Of a stretch of DNA of 64,000 nucleotides, positions 23,255-34,183 are shown in pieces. Location of the stretch: assembly GCF_004210375.1 (NCBI RefSeq), contig NC_134834.1, positions 139,843,009 through 139,907,008 of the forward strand, written 5' to 3'. Position 1 is the first letter of the stretch; each line of letters starts with the position of its first letter. Origin of the DNA: Tachypleus tridentatus. Lineage: Eukaryota > Arthropoda > Merostomata > Xiphosura > Limulidae. The translations under genes and the position numbers were made by a program. The notes under the pieces are model-generated. The model did no database searches and was not told where the DNA came from. It saw only the letters and a list, made by a program, of their open reading frames with translations.

Positions 23255-23453
23255 ATGGAAGTAAATGAAACAGGAATCAAAGACCTATCAGAAATAATAC
23301 ATTTAGAATATAACATTTTTGAAGATAATCATAGTAATTGGAAAAACTGGACGCCAGTGGACACAAACAAAATCGAAAACTTCTTTGGCACTAACAGTGT
23401 GAGAATTTCTCTGATTTTAGCCTACACATTTGTATTTGTTTGTTGTTTTCTAG
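23255..23453 (+). CDS. GPCR (trissin-receptor-like), coding exon 1
   Basis: This exon encodes residues 1-66 and the first base of codon 67 of a 441-residue class A (rhodopsin-like) receptor. The start is the first in-frame ATG of the exon; an in-frame stop lies at 23192-23194 and no ATG lies between. The N-terminus is extracellular (about 46 residues) with three N-glycosylation sequons (N4-E-T, N25-H-S, N31-W-T) and no evident signal peptide. The first half of TM1 follows (about residues 47-66, ISLILAYTFVFVCCFL). The exon ends in a consensus donor, g|gtgagt at 23454, in phase 1. Continuing without splicing gives only EYN and a stop, which supports the splice. A coding exon further upstream joined to this one cannot be fully excluded. 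Confidence 0.88.
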
Positions 23454-24991
23454 GTGAGTATAATTAAGTAATTTACGCATTATTTCATTTATTAACCTGT
23501 TACAATTTATCATTCTATTGTCATTAAGTTATAAAAATACTTATATACCTGACAATGCATTAATAAGCTTGCTAATAAACTAAGCAGTGCTTGAAATATT
23601 TCTAAAGTGAATAAAGAGACAAGTAACTCACAACTCTGCTTCAATTAACTGAACTTCACTTTTAGTGCCACAAGTACCACAAATTTCAGTTTCAAAGCTT
23701 TAAGGAATTTGTATTTGCTTAATCAATTTACTTAAATATCTCTTATGCCTTATTTTCTTCCACCATATGCATGGATTACTTATTTTCTTTCTGTCGTCTT
23801 TAACTTTTAGTTGGTTAGGTCCTCTAAGTAACGGTGCTTGACCACTGCTTTACTGGCTCAGAGGGACAATGCCATATCAGTTGGCACTTATTTATATAGC
23901 ATACGAGAGTAATGAGACCATTCTACTACTGTTTTCATAGAAAATAAATATCATATGTCGAATTTTTAGTAACTTAGGAGTAAATGTTAGTAGTAAGCAA
24001 AATATAGAAATTGTAGTAAGCCAATAAACGACTTTACGGAATGTCATCTCAAAATGAAAAACTGAGTGAGAGATAAGAACTATTACCAGAACATGTCAGC
24101 CCGTACGACTAGTCCTTTCAGGCCAACAGACGCAATCATACTACAAATGAGTTGGCTAACATTCTACCGAAACATGCTAAACGTTATGGGCTACAAAGTT
24201 GCAATATGTTCTATATACCTCACACTTTCAGCCTGAAAACTATACAATGTCATATAGGTAAAAATGAGAACAAAACACCATAAGAGAAAGATGTCAGTGG
24301 CCCAATATTTTTCCTAAACGACTTAAAAGCAGAAATTTAATTTGCTTTTTAGGATAAGACTGAGAAGAGACACGTAAATATTTCTTAGATTATAAAACTG
24401 TCAATATTTGAAAAATGTGTTACACAAACATACGACCTACAGAAAGTAGTAGTTTTGAGTGGTCACATTATTCTATTAGCCGTTAACTGAGCCCTAATTG
24501 GTTCTAGATGTACAATATATATTAACATTAGCTTTAAAGCCGAAGTATCAGGCAGACGTACCTTCATGTTCTGGATGAAGGTCATGAGGCATTATATAGA
24601 AACATGCACTTTTTTGCTTTATAGATCCTTTGACACAGAAATAAAAATTACAATATATAATAATAAGATAGGTAAGTAGTACACTGCTATTTAGTGACTT
24701 TTTAATTCACATTAAAAATGTTTTCATATGCAGTTTCAAGACACAAGATTTTTAGGATATTTATTTCTTTCTACATACATATGTACATGTTTGTTTTTTT
24801 ACATATTAAGTGCTATTTTTACCATTTACATTTTCACTGCCATACACAATCATACGTCTCTTCCTAGAGTAGTGACACGTGAATATGGAATTTTGTGCCT
24901 CTATAAAATAAGGTTTGTCCTTAACATTTTCCGATGTTTTTTTTTTCAATTTAAGTTTTCAGATAAGCAATGAAATGTTATAATAGATATA

Positions 24992-26139
24992 CACTACATG
25001 ACCAAAAGTATGTGGACACCCAACCACCACACTCTTATGTGTTTGTTAAACATCTCCAAAACCATGGGTATTAATATGAAGTTGGTTCCTCCTTTGCTGC
25101 TATGACAGTCTCCACTATTTTGGGAAGGCTTTTCACTAGATTTTGAAACATAGCTGCAGGGATTCGCACCTATTCAACCACAAGAGCATTAGTGAGGTTG
25201 GGCACCGATGTCGGACGAGAAAGCCTTACTCGTAGTCGGCGTTCTAATTCATCCCAAAGGTGTTCGATGGGGCTAAAGACAGGACTTTGTGCGGGTCAGT
25301 GAAGTTCTTCCACACCAGCCTCGGCAAACTATGTCTTTATGGACCTCGCTTTGTGCACGAGGATATTGTCATGCTAAAACACACAATTCTCTAAAATGTC
25401 ACTGTATGTTACAACATTAAGATTTCTCTTCACTGGAACTTAAAAGCATAGACTAAACCATGAAAAACAGCCCCAGAGCATTATTTATCCTCCACAACAT
25501 TTTACAGTTCGCACTATGCATTCAGGCAGGTAGTGTTCTTCTGGTATCCACCAAACCCAGATTCGTCCGTCAGTCTGCCAGGTAGTGAAGCGTGATTCAT
25601 CACTTCAGATAACGCGTGTCTACTACTCCAGAGTCCAATGGAGGTGTGCTTTACACTACTCCAGTCGACGCGTGGCATTGCGCATGGTGATTTTAGGCTT
25701 GTGTGCGGCTGCTCAGCCATGGAAACCCATTTCATGAAGTTCCCGACGAACAGTTCTTGTGCTGACGTTGCTACCAAAAGGAGTTTGGAACTCGGTAGTG
25801 ATTTGTTCCGTTTGTGAACTTGTATGGCCTACCGCTTCGTGGATGAGCTGTTGTTTCTAGATGTTTGCACTTCACAATAACAGCACTTACAATTTATCAG
25901 GACAGCTCTAACAAGGCAGAAATTTGATGAACTTGCTTGTTGAAAAGGAGACATTCTATGACAGTACCTCGTTGAAAGTTACTCAGCTCTTCAGTTCGAC
26001 CCATTCAACTGCCAATGTTTGTCTATGGAATTTGCATAGCTGTATGCTTGATTTTATACACCTGTTAGCAATGGGTGTGGCTAAAATAGCCCAACCCACA
26101 AATTACAAGGGGTGTCCACATACTTTAGTCCATGTAGTG
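24992..26139 (-). mobile_element. Tc1-family transposon, complete ends, TA target sites
   Basis: The ends are inverted: cactacatgaccaaaagtat at 24992 and its near-complement closing at 26139 (tactttagtccatgtagtg). TA dinucleotides flank both sides (24990-24991 and 26140-26141), as expected for Tc1/mariner insertion. The ~1.15-kb length is a little short for the family. It sits antisense within the GPCR intron. Confidence 0.95.
25074..25960 (-). pseudogene. Tc1-family transposase, inactivated
   Basis: The minus strand shows Tc1 transposase blocks in order: an HEMGF..R..H-like linker with KITMR-type context near 25740-25670, then the first catalytic region as SDES in a shifted frame around 25595. 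The second catalytic Asp is in HDNILVHKARSIKT near 25340, preceded by an in-frame TAG where the family has Gln. The DD34E glutamate region is SPIEHLWDELERRL (about 25280-25235), and a terminal ...AAMFQNLV..LP..VE.VIAAK ends near 25080. Several stops and at least one frameshift make it non-functional. The N-terminal DNA-binding part is poorly preserved. Confidence 0.9.
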
Positions 26140-26645
26140 TATTTTGTGATTTATTGTATGCGTAAAATAAACATGGCATTGCTAGAGCTGTTCATTTATG
26201 TAAGTGTAATTAAGAGGAATCAAAAGTTTCTTTTACGAATTTTTGTATTTAGATATTTCCCTTAGATGAAATTTTTCTTCCATTGTAAATAAATAAATAA
26301 TATTTTATTAACAGTTCAAATAAATTGCTATCAAGAGCTAATATTAATCCAAATTTTTAAATTATAAATGATAAGCACCAATATATACATTCCATCTCTT
26401 ATGTTGTAACTAATATACAGCTGCAAAAGTTAAGAGAAAAACACAATACTTTCATACTTGGTCATTACTGTAGTTCATGCTGTGCTATTGCTTCTGGTGT
26501 CAAAGGTGGAACTTATTCAGAATTGCTTTAGACCTTTTATGATTTTTATCATCATGTTCTTTTTATCACAAAACGTAATTTTAATTTTATTACTTAGATT
26601 GTATTTTCTCATTATAATAATCATTTTTGTGTTGTTTCCTCACAG

Positions 26646-27772
26646 GTAATATGTTAATAATTTTGATCGTAGCATTTCACAAACGAATGCGCACAGTCAC
26701 GAACTTTTTTTTAGTAAACCTTGCTGTAGCTGACTTATGTGTTGGAATGTTCTGCGTATATCAAAACTTGTACAATTACTTAGCAACTAGCTGGTCCCTT
26801 GGAAATTTTTTGTGTAAAATGTATCATTTTGTACAAAGTCTGAGCTACACTACGTCCATTGGTATTTTGACAGTGATTTGCATAGAGCGATACATAGCCA
26901 TTGTATTTCCAATGTGTAAAAAACGCCTTATCACACTACGACGGTTGCGTTTTGTTATCATTGTTGTGTGGTTATTGAATGCTGTGTATTGTTCTCCACG
27001 CCTTTTCATGTTTGGAACGTCTGTTGTGCCACTTAAGGGTGAATATGTTATCATCTGTCACATGAAACGAGCCTTGTACAATTCCAAAACGTACGATATT
27101 GTGAATTTCGTCGTGTGCTTTCTTATCCCATTAATCATAATATCAGTTATGTATTCCATTATATGCGTTAGCCTTTGGCGAAACCAGATGCCGAAACAAC
27201 CAGATGAGATGCGACTGACAACATTTAGTAATGCAGAACAAAACAGAAGTACGGTTTATTCTATAATGGTGAAAAATGAAGATGCTGAGAGAGTAGAGGC
27301 TGAAAATGAAACGGTAGTTTTACATAATGAATTACCAAAATCTAGAAACTGGAGAAGAAGAACCAGAACTTTAATTCTCAGAAGAAATCTGGCTCTGCAG
27401 CAGAATGTTAACACATCAGTCACTAAAGCTCGACGAAAACTAATAAGGTTACTAGTGGCTGTTGTGTTTACGTTTATGCTCTGTAACCTACCGTTTCATG
27501 CAAGAAAATTTTGGCAGTATTGGTCACCTACCTATCAAGGTGGTAGTTCTTCTTCAGCCATCTTTACCATTATCACAAATTTGATATTATACCTCAATTC
27601 GGGTATAAATCCAATTCTTTACGCCCTTCTGTCCAGAAACTTTCGGCATTCGATAATGGATCTAGTACATTGTCGTCAGGAGAAAAGATTAACTCATCGG
27701 AAAATAACTCAACGATCCCTATATGATTGTAAGAAACACAAGAACTCAGTTGCCAGACCCAAAGAACTATGA
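26646..27772 (+). CDS. GPCR (trissin-receptor-like), coding exon 2
   Basis: The acceptor (tttcctcacag, ending 26645) completes the split glycine codon and gives the TM1 GN motif (G67-N68). The rest of the receptor is uninterrupted. TM2 has LAVAD (D96). TM3 has the disulfide Cys C123 and ERY at 147-149 in place of DRY. TM4 has W175 and P184. ECL2 has C204, the expected partner of C123. TM5 has P228 and Y236. ICL3 is about 80 residues, basic near its end (RNWRRRTRTLILRR). TM6 has CNLPF (346-350) followed by HARKFWQYW. TM7 has NPILY (388-392). C409 in the tail is a possible palmitoylation site. The FCVYQNL and FHARKFWQYW segments fit arthropod trissin receptors as I know them. Class A peptide GPCR is near certain; the subtype is a judgement from memory. 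The likely role is a plasma-membrane neuropeptide receptor. Confidence 0.93.
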
Positions 27773-27801
27773 ATTATTCGCCTATATAACTAAGACACAT
27801 A

Positions 27802-27807
27802 AATAAA
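27802..27807 (+). terminator. polyadenylation signal candidate for the GPCR gene
   Basis: The first AATAAA lies 30 bases after the stop codon. A second AATAAA is at 28085-28090. Which one is used cannot be told from the sequence. Confidence 0.5.
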
Positions 27808-28594
27808 CCATTACTAATACTGGTGAATCGTAATGAAAACTAGTTTAGAAATATATTTAAAGACGTTACTTTTCAAACATTAACAAAGTTACCAATTATT
27901 CAGTTGTAAAGTGTAATTAATTTCTATAAAAAATCTGTACGCGGTAAAATTGTATATCGTGTTTAAAAAGTCATGAAACTACAAAAATATAAAATATTTA
28001 TTAATTCATCCTGTTTCCATGTGTATTCATGTAAAATTCATAAGTATCCAAAAGTAATCTTGAACTGTAATTTGACAACCATTTAATAAAATGAGAAGTA
28101 CGTTATACGAATTTCAGTTATCAATTTTTTTTTACATTACATTTCACAATTTTATTTCGATTTCAAGTTTAATCTGAATTATTAATGACATTTTGTTCTA
28201 TTTTTAAACGAAAAACTATCTGTAAGTTAAAAACAAAAGCTTTAACATCTTAAAGTGGAGAGGTTCATCAATAAATCAGAAAATTGTAAAGGACCTTAGC
28301 AAGAACTAAACTCACAAAAACCTTAAGCTTTTTTTTAATTTTCTGGATCAGTTTGTTTCGTCGGAAATGAATTCCTCTGTATAACAAGATAAACGTCTTT
28401 CACATGGAAGTTTAGAGGTATTTTTCAAACTGATACTTAGTGGATGAAGTATATTACATATCTGAAACATACTATATGCATTTTTTATATGGTCGCTTAA
28501 TAAACTTTTTTCTTACGTATGTTATGAACATTAACCTTATTACGTTTCGAAAAAGTAATTCATGGTAAGGTAATTTATATAAACTCTGAGCTTT
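27808..28594. other. AT-rich 3' flank of the GPCR gene
   Basis: This is probable 3' UTR or flank. No other feature was recognised before the SINE at 28608. Confidence 0.45.
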
Positions 28595-28607
28595 AGCAAT
28601 ATTATGA

Positions 28608-28889
28608 GGCCCGGCATGGCCAGATGGGTTAAGGCGTTCGACTTGTAATCAGAGGGTCGCGGGTTTGAATCCCGGTAGCACCAAACATGCTAGCCCTTTC
28701 AGTCGTGGGGGCGTTATAATGTGACGGTCAATTCTACTATTCGTTGGTAAAAGAGTAGCTCAAGAGTTGGCGGTGGGTGGTGATGACTAGCTGCTTTCCT
28801 TCTAGCCTTACACTGTTAAATTAGGGACGGCTGGCGCAGATAGCCCTCGAATAGCTTTGCGCGAAATTAAAAAAACAAACAAACAAACA
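28608..28889 (+). repeat. SINE family A, full length with 13-bp target-site duplication
   Basis: The head ggcccggcatggccagatg, A and B boxes, full centre and (caaa)n tail are all present. Perfect duplications agcaatattatga flank it at 28595-28607 and 28890-28902. This fixes the 5' end of the family at ggcccgg and makes it a good reference copy. Confidence 0.97.
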
Positions 28890-29223
28890 AGCAATATTAT
28901 GACATCAGTGGATAATACAAGCTTGGACTGTGTAAAGTAATATAAAATAAAGTTCAGGTCTACTATTTGGTCACAATAAATTTATATTAAATACCAATTT
29001 TGACACTTTCGCATGTATTATTAGTCCAGCAAAAGTGGTATACCTAAATTTTATCTTATAAGAGGGAATTCATTCTCAAAAACGATTATATTATTGAGTT
29101 TCTGTGTTATTCTGTTTTAACTTGTTTTCTTTGAAATATGTAACGACCTGCTACCCTGTTCTTGATATCTTTGAACAAAAACTCGTCCTTTGCTTTCTTC
29201 ACAATACCTGTATCTGATTAGAG

Positions 29224-29760
29224 CAGTGGTTTCCAACCAGGAGTGCTCTCACGTTTTGGGGGTGCGAGATAGTGTTCCAGGGAGTGCGAGATACCATTTC
29301 AGTTTTTTTTTTGTTTATATTAAGGGTACTGTCCTATATATTAAAAATTACGTTCGATTTTTATTTCTTATTTTTCTTGTTACAGACGTAGCTTTTTACC
29401 TTGTTACGATAAACTATCGTGTCTACCGTCACCAATCGCAGACCGAAATCATAATGTATAACTCTAAACAAACAACACACGAAACGTAAACATCACCTAA
29501 ATACTCGGCACAACTAATTAGGTTACGTTCGTGAACGCCGTCTTAAAGTGTCTATTATTTATTTGTTATGTATTCACGTGATCGTGACTCGAGAAACTTT
29601 CAGAAGTATCCAGAATTAATCGATGACGTCATGTGACGTATATTCGAGAATGTTCTAGAAAGTTTCGCGAGTATATAAACCTATGCATGATGCTATCGTA
29701 GTCAGTGCTTTGTTGATTCTGTGTTCGTGCAAAAAAATTTCATTATGTCAAAGAAAACTC
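29224..29760 (+). mobile_element. 5' end of a hAT-type DNA transposon
   Basis: The terminal sequence cagtggtttccaacc at 29224-29238 is the typical hAT end, followed by '..gtgctctc...gggggtgcgaga' and a long leader. A start codon context 'cattatgtcaaag' at 29745 opens MSKKTR, which resembles the N-terminus of ZBED-type hAT transposases. The frame is cut within a few codons by a SINE, and no transposase body or 3' end was found in the window. Confidence 0.65.
29593..29706 (+). promoter_or_regulatory. heat-shock-type promoter of the hAT element (HSEs, CRE, TATA, Inr)
   Basis: Two heat-shock-element arrays are visible: 29593-29615 (GAA..TTT..GAA..ATC..GAA, five alternating pentamer cores, two imperfect) and 29648-29665 (GAAtgTTCtaGAAagTTT). 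Between them lies a palindromic CRE, TGACGTCA, at 29624-29631, with a further tgacg at 29634. TATATAAA is at 29672-29679 and an initiator TCAGT at 29702-29706. The spacing of about 30 bases from TATA to the initiator A is canonical. The first ATG follows 41 bases after the initiator A. Confidence 0.7.
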
Positions 29761-29761
29761 G

Positions 29762-29998
29762 TTCAACTCGTAATTTGAGGGTCGCGGGTTCGGATCCCGG
29801 TCGTACCAAACATGCTCGCCCTTTCAGCCGAGGGCGTGTTATAATGTGACGGTCAATCCCACTATTCGTTGGTAAAAGAGTAGCCCAAGAGTTAGCGGTG
29901 GGTGGTGATTACTAGCTGCTTTCCCTCTATCTTTACACTGCTAAATTAGGGACGGCTAGCACAGATAGCTTTCGAGTAGCTTTGCGTGAAATTAAAAA
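29762..29998 (+). repeat. SINE family A, truncated head
   Basis: It begins in the anticodon-like region (gttcaactcgtaatttgagggtcgcggg) and carries the complete centre and tail (gcgtgaaattaaaaag). It directly abuts the hAT start codon region and so destroys that reading frame. Confidence 0.92.
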
Positions 29999-30011
29999 GA
30001 AAAGGGAATTT

Positions 30012-30135
30012 GTGGCTCAAATTGGCACAGCGCTAAGTCTGAGGACTTACGACGATAGATCTGGGGTTTTTATACCCATGGTAGGCAAAGCACAGATAGC
30101 CCAGTGTGAAGCTTATTCCTAATTACAAACAAACA
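30012..30135 (+). repeat. SINE family B, diverged
   Basis: It reads 'gtggctcaaattggcacagcgctaag', then a tRNA-like body with 'ggggtttttatacccatgg' and the tail 'gatagcccagtgtgaagctt...attacaaacaaac'. It directly follows a family A copy. Confidence 0.8.
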
Positions 30136-30850
30136 AGTATTTGTGTTTTAAGTAAATGATGTTTGCAGCATCTCTGTCTTTGTTTTCTTAACATTTTTAG
30201 GATCCATGCACGTACGTTTTTAAATTTCTAATTTTTACATATCTTGTTCACTGACAAAAACCTTCTAAACTATAGACAAGTGATTACTTGATACTTGTTT
30301 CATCATTATAATGATGACAAACACAACTATTTGCTAGCTGATACAGTTTTTATTTGATACATACATAATATAGAAGTTGGATTGGTAAAAACACTGTTTG
30401 TATAATGTACAAAGTACTGAGTATCTACACGTTATAGTCATCTAATGTTCCTTTATTATTGGTTTGTAATTCCTATTTTACCTTGTAACTAAGTTTTTAA
30501 ATAACATCGGATATTTGTAAGAAAGCTAATTTCAAGGGATAATAACATCGTTTGCACTAGAATTATGATGTTTATTAGCTTATATAACGTACAGAAGAAA
30601 CAAATCGACTTTTAATAAACCTTCGAGGTACCTTATTTAGTATTATACCAAAGGTTTGGGTGCAATATTCAAAGCTGTGGTTGTTAGAGGCTAGCAAGAA
30701 AATATTAATGAGAAAAATAATATTTGCAAACAGGCTGTTTGTAGAGGATTTTCTTTTCCTTTTAAGTTTGGCAAGTGTGTGTTTTTTGTGCATTTTGTAT
30801 GTGTTCAGCCTTAACAGTCAATAGGATTTAAAGTATTGTTTCAACAGAAC
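30136..30850. other. AT-rich non-coding DNA
   Basis: No gene or repeat recognised. Confidence 0.4.
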
Positions 30851-30939
30851 CCCATAACCCGAGCGCTTTTGAAAGGTGGACCGACAGTTTGTCTCTGAAG
30901 AAGAAAGACCCATCCTTCGAAAGAGCTCGAATTATAGGG
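30851..30939. repeat. 89-bp imperfect palindrome with CTGAAGA box
   Basis: The left arm (cccataacccgagc...gaaaggtggacc, 30851-30882) pairs imperfectly with the right arm (gacccatccttcgaaagagctcgaattataggg, 30907-30939). The loop contains gtctctgaagaagaaa. It resembles 1977-2050 in the CTGAAGA-stem-AAAG order. The origin is unknown. Confidence 0.5.
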
Positions 30940-33810
30940 TTTCTATTTTATTTTTATCAAGACTTCTTGGACCAACGTGTTTTTAGAACATCATGAATGT
31001 TTCAACAGTCTTTATTATATTTTGTTCAAGGTGCTTTTTGCCCGAGTGTTCTATTCGGATATGTCCATTTCCTGTTAATCCTATTACTATCGTGCTTCAT
31101 GATAAGAAAAGTAAACTTTCAAGAAATTTCAATATTCATTTTTTCAAAAGCATTCCTCTCAAAATCCTTCTTCCTACATTGGTATTATTAAATACATTTT
31201 GTTTTCATACAGCAGTTTACTAAATGTCAGCAACACTCCTCAAATGTATTGAAGAAAACGTGTAAATTTTTCAAGCTAAAATTCCTATACCAATGCATTA
31301 TTAACTATTATATAAACAAATATTTTGTCATTTTTTACAACTTAATTATATTTGAAAATTCGTAGATTTTTATTATGCATTTTAAGCCTGATGTGGACAT
31401 ATTTTCCACAGTTTTTACTTGCAAAATCTCCATTGTTACTTCAGCCGTTTCTTAAGGGGATTTACTAAACGTGGAACGTATAGTTTAACACAGAGTACCT
31501 GACTTAGAACTGGCAAAAATAAAATATAATTAACATACTGGAAAATACGATTCTGAACTTTTCCTTTCTTCCTTTATTTTCATTTTATATCAGATGAGGG
31601 ACTTTCTACCTCCAAAAGGGTAATTAGATGAGTCCTTTACGTATTAAATTTTCTCACAAAAACAGTTTATTAATTTATTAAATAGACATTCTTCTTGTAA
31701 AACGTGATTAAGAAAATTGCTTCATGGAACACTTACGACGTTATGAAGACGTTGTATAAAAAAAATATGATTGTTTTAAGCATTTATTTCAAAAAATTCT
31801 ATTTATGATTGATATTCAAACTATGAAAAAATCGCACAACTCGGGTGTATCATATTGTTATTTTCCAAGCTGACTCAGAAACACTTACAACAGATTCTTT
31901 CCGGTAGAGCAAGTGAAGGATATGATACTAGTTGCCTAAAGACGTAGAAAACGATAGTTTCCAAGATTGAAATATGTTTTCGATTGATAGTCCTTGTTGT
32001 AAAATGTGTAGAATTTTGGAAGTATGGAATGACTGTGCAAAAGCCAGTCTAACAGTTGGTTGAATGTAACTCGCCACTGTGTTGTAATTTTTGTGTTTTG
32101 TATTCAAAATTTGAAAGTAAAACATGTATGCAGGTTACCTTCATAAAAAACAAAACGCGTCGTACAGGTGAGATATGAAATATGTGTGATTGTTGTCAAA
32201 GAAAATGTGGGAAAAGTAAAATATAACTAAATAATAACAATCAACGTGTGAAAGCAAATAATAATTTAATAATATGTCAGCCACTCTATGTCTGCAGTGT
32301 ACAGTGTCAATGAAGTCCTTTACCAAATATTCAATGCTCTTCAAGCTGATTTAGACAATTTATTATGTTATGTACGTTAGGTACGATTTCAAGTAGCCGG
32401 AAATTTGAATTTGAATTAAGAAGTTAACTGAATGTTAATATGTATAAAATTTATGATATTTGCCAACAAGATTGATAAACACTATTTACTTTCTTAATAC
32501 AAATATATTTTAATATACAAACAACAATACAATTTATAATCACAGTTATTTCCAATAGCTATTAGATTATTGATTTATATACAAGAAGTTTACAAACGTA
32601 CGCAATATAATGGTCCAGAACTGAATGTTTCATATGTTTCATAGAATATTTCCAAAGTTATTTCATTTTATGAATGTCATATTGGATGAAATCCCTAAAG
32701 TTCATAAAAACTCCAACTAAATTTTGGTTTGTTAGTAATTAACCAATTCACTTCATTTTATTGACGTTTGATGATAACCTGGATTGAAAACAAATAGATA
32801 TCAAATAATATTGAAGCAATTGTACTTTCTCCAAGAAATGCTTTTTAAGCACACTAATTTAGGAACATTTCTTTGAATAAACAGTTAAAATTATCGTTAT
32901 ACGAATCAAATATCTTAATTTTAAAGCTCCTAATGAGAAAATATAAGATATTTTGTTTGTTCGTACATTCATAATTTCTTGATTTTTTAACTAGAGTCGA
33001 GAAGAGAAAGGGTTGTATCTTTATGGGTAATAATTATCATCCAAATGACACTAACTGGTTACTAATTTTTATGATAGTTCTTTTGCGAAAAACATTTACA
33101 TTTTATTGCATTTATTTTAACATATAGATACAATTGTGATTTAATGAGTTCAAATAATCAGATTATTAATGATACTATTACAACCGTATATCCTTCTGAA
33201 TTTTATTATAGTGTCTGACACCCAATTACATTTTTCAAATGTAGACTTAAAACCCAGCAATGGTTCTGTTATTATCGACATTTTTACAGTTATCTTAATT
33301 TTTCTTTTGACATTTATATATTTTAATTACCCAATGTCTAATACTCTTTACCTAATCCTTAATCTGTATAAAAATGTTATATTTTCTCAGTTGTATATAT
33401 TTTGCATATTTCACAGTAATACTGTTTTTTTTCTTTTTGACATGGAAATCTCATTTATACAATATACTCGCCATTTAATATTTAATGTTAAATATTATAA
33501 AAACAAGAGTAAAAGTGGAGAAAAGTAGAAAAGTTTTCACAATATTTTCAATAAAAAGTAATTTTTTATTGTAGACAACCATATTGATTCAGGCAAGACT
33601 TACAACTCAAATTATAAGTGGGAATTATTCTATCCAGACTGGTTACATACATAAATTAGTTGTCTTTTACTGAAAGGTACGGAGATAAAGACGAACTTAT
33701 TTTTAATCCTTGGATTCCAAGGTAGTTATTGCTCTTAATGTATGAAATGAGTTAAGTTTACGGCAAACACTTTTTGAATTATATAAGAATAAGAAGTACA
33801 AATGAAAACA
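30940..33810. other. long AT-rich stretch without recognisable features
   Basis: I found no domain, RNA or known repeat on either strand. The frames at 30993-31223, 31928-32344 (-) and 33169-33528 (+) have very AT-rich codons and no family resemblance. Confidence 0.4.
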
Positions 33811-33868
33811 AAGTAAAACGAGTACCTCGTGGTAAAGTAAAATGAGAACCTCGTAGTAAAGTAAAACT
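33811..33868. repeat. 24-bp tandem repeat, about 2.4 copies
   Basis: The unit 'agtaaaacgagtacctcgtgg' plus 'taa' starts at 33812 and recurs at 33836 as 'agtaaaatgagaacctcgtag', with a partial third copy. Confidence 0.8.
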
Positions 33869-33910
33869 TCGTAGTATTTATTTATCAAACTGTTCAGAAT
33901 ATTATATATT

Positions 33911-34183
33911 TTTTGTTTGTTTGTTTTGAATTTCGCACAAAGCTACTCGAGGGCTATCTGTGCTAGCCGTTCCTAATTTAGCAGTGTAAGACGAGAGGGA
34001 AGGCAGCTAGTCATCACCACCAACCACCAACTCTTGGGTTACTCTTATACCAACGAATAGTGGGATTGACCGTCACATTATAACGCCCCCACGGCTGAAA
34101 GGGCGAGCATGTTTGGCACGACCGGGATTCGAACCCGCGACTCTTGGATTACAAGTCGAACCCCTTAACTCACTTGGCCATAT
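33911..34183 (-). repeat. SINE family A, nearly full length
   Basis: On the minus strand the order is tail (gttt)n, 'gaatttcgcacaaagctactcgaggg', centre, tRNA-like B box (cgggattcgaacccgcg) and head to 'cacttggccata'. The first few head bases are lost. Confidence 0.95.

Larger units (their letters stand above)
23454..26645 (+). other. phase-1 intron of the GPCR gene
   Basis: The intron is 3192 bp with gtgagt at its 5' end and a strong pyrimidine tract plus cacag at its 3' end. It splits the TM1 glycine codon. A Tc1 transposon remnant occupies 24992-26139. The remaining 23454-24991 and 26142-26645 is AT-rich with no recognised feature. Confidence 0.9.

Noticed and set aside
25924..26265. 113-residue plus-strand protein in the GPCR intron
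   Set aside because: It runs through the Tc1 element, antisense to the transposase, and across the inverted repeat.
29150..29223. 8-bp target duplication of the hAT element
   Set aside because: The 3' end of the element is not in the window, so the duplication cannot be tested.
33169..33528. 119-residue hydrophobic plus-strand protein
   Set aside because: The composition (Phe/Ile/Tyr/Asn from T- and A-rich codons) is that of random AT-rich DNA. There is no ATG context, domain or splice support.
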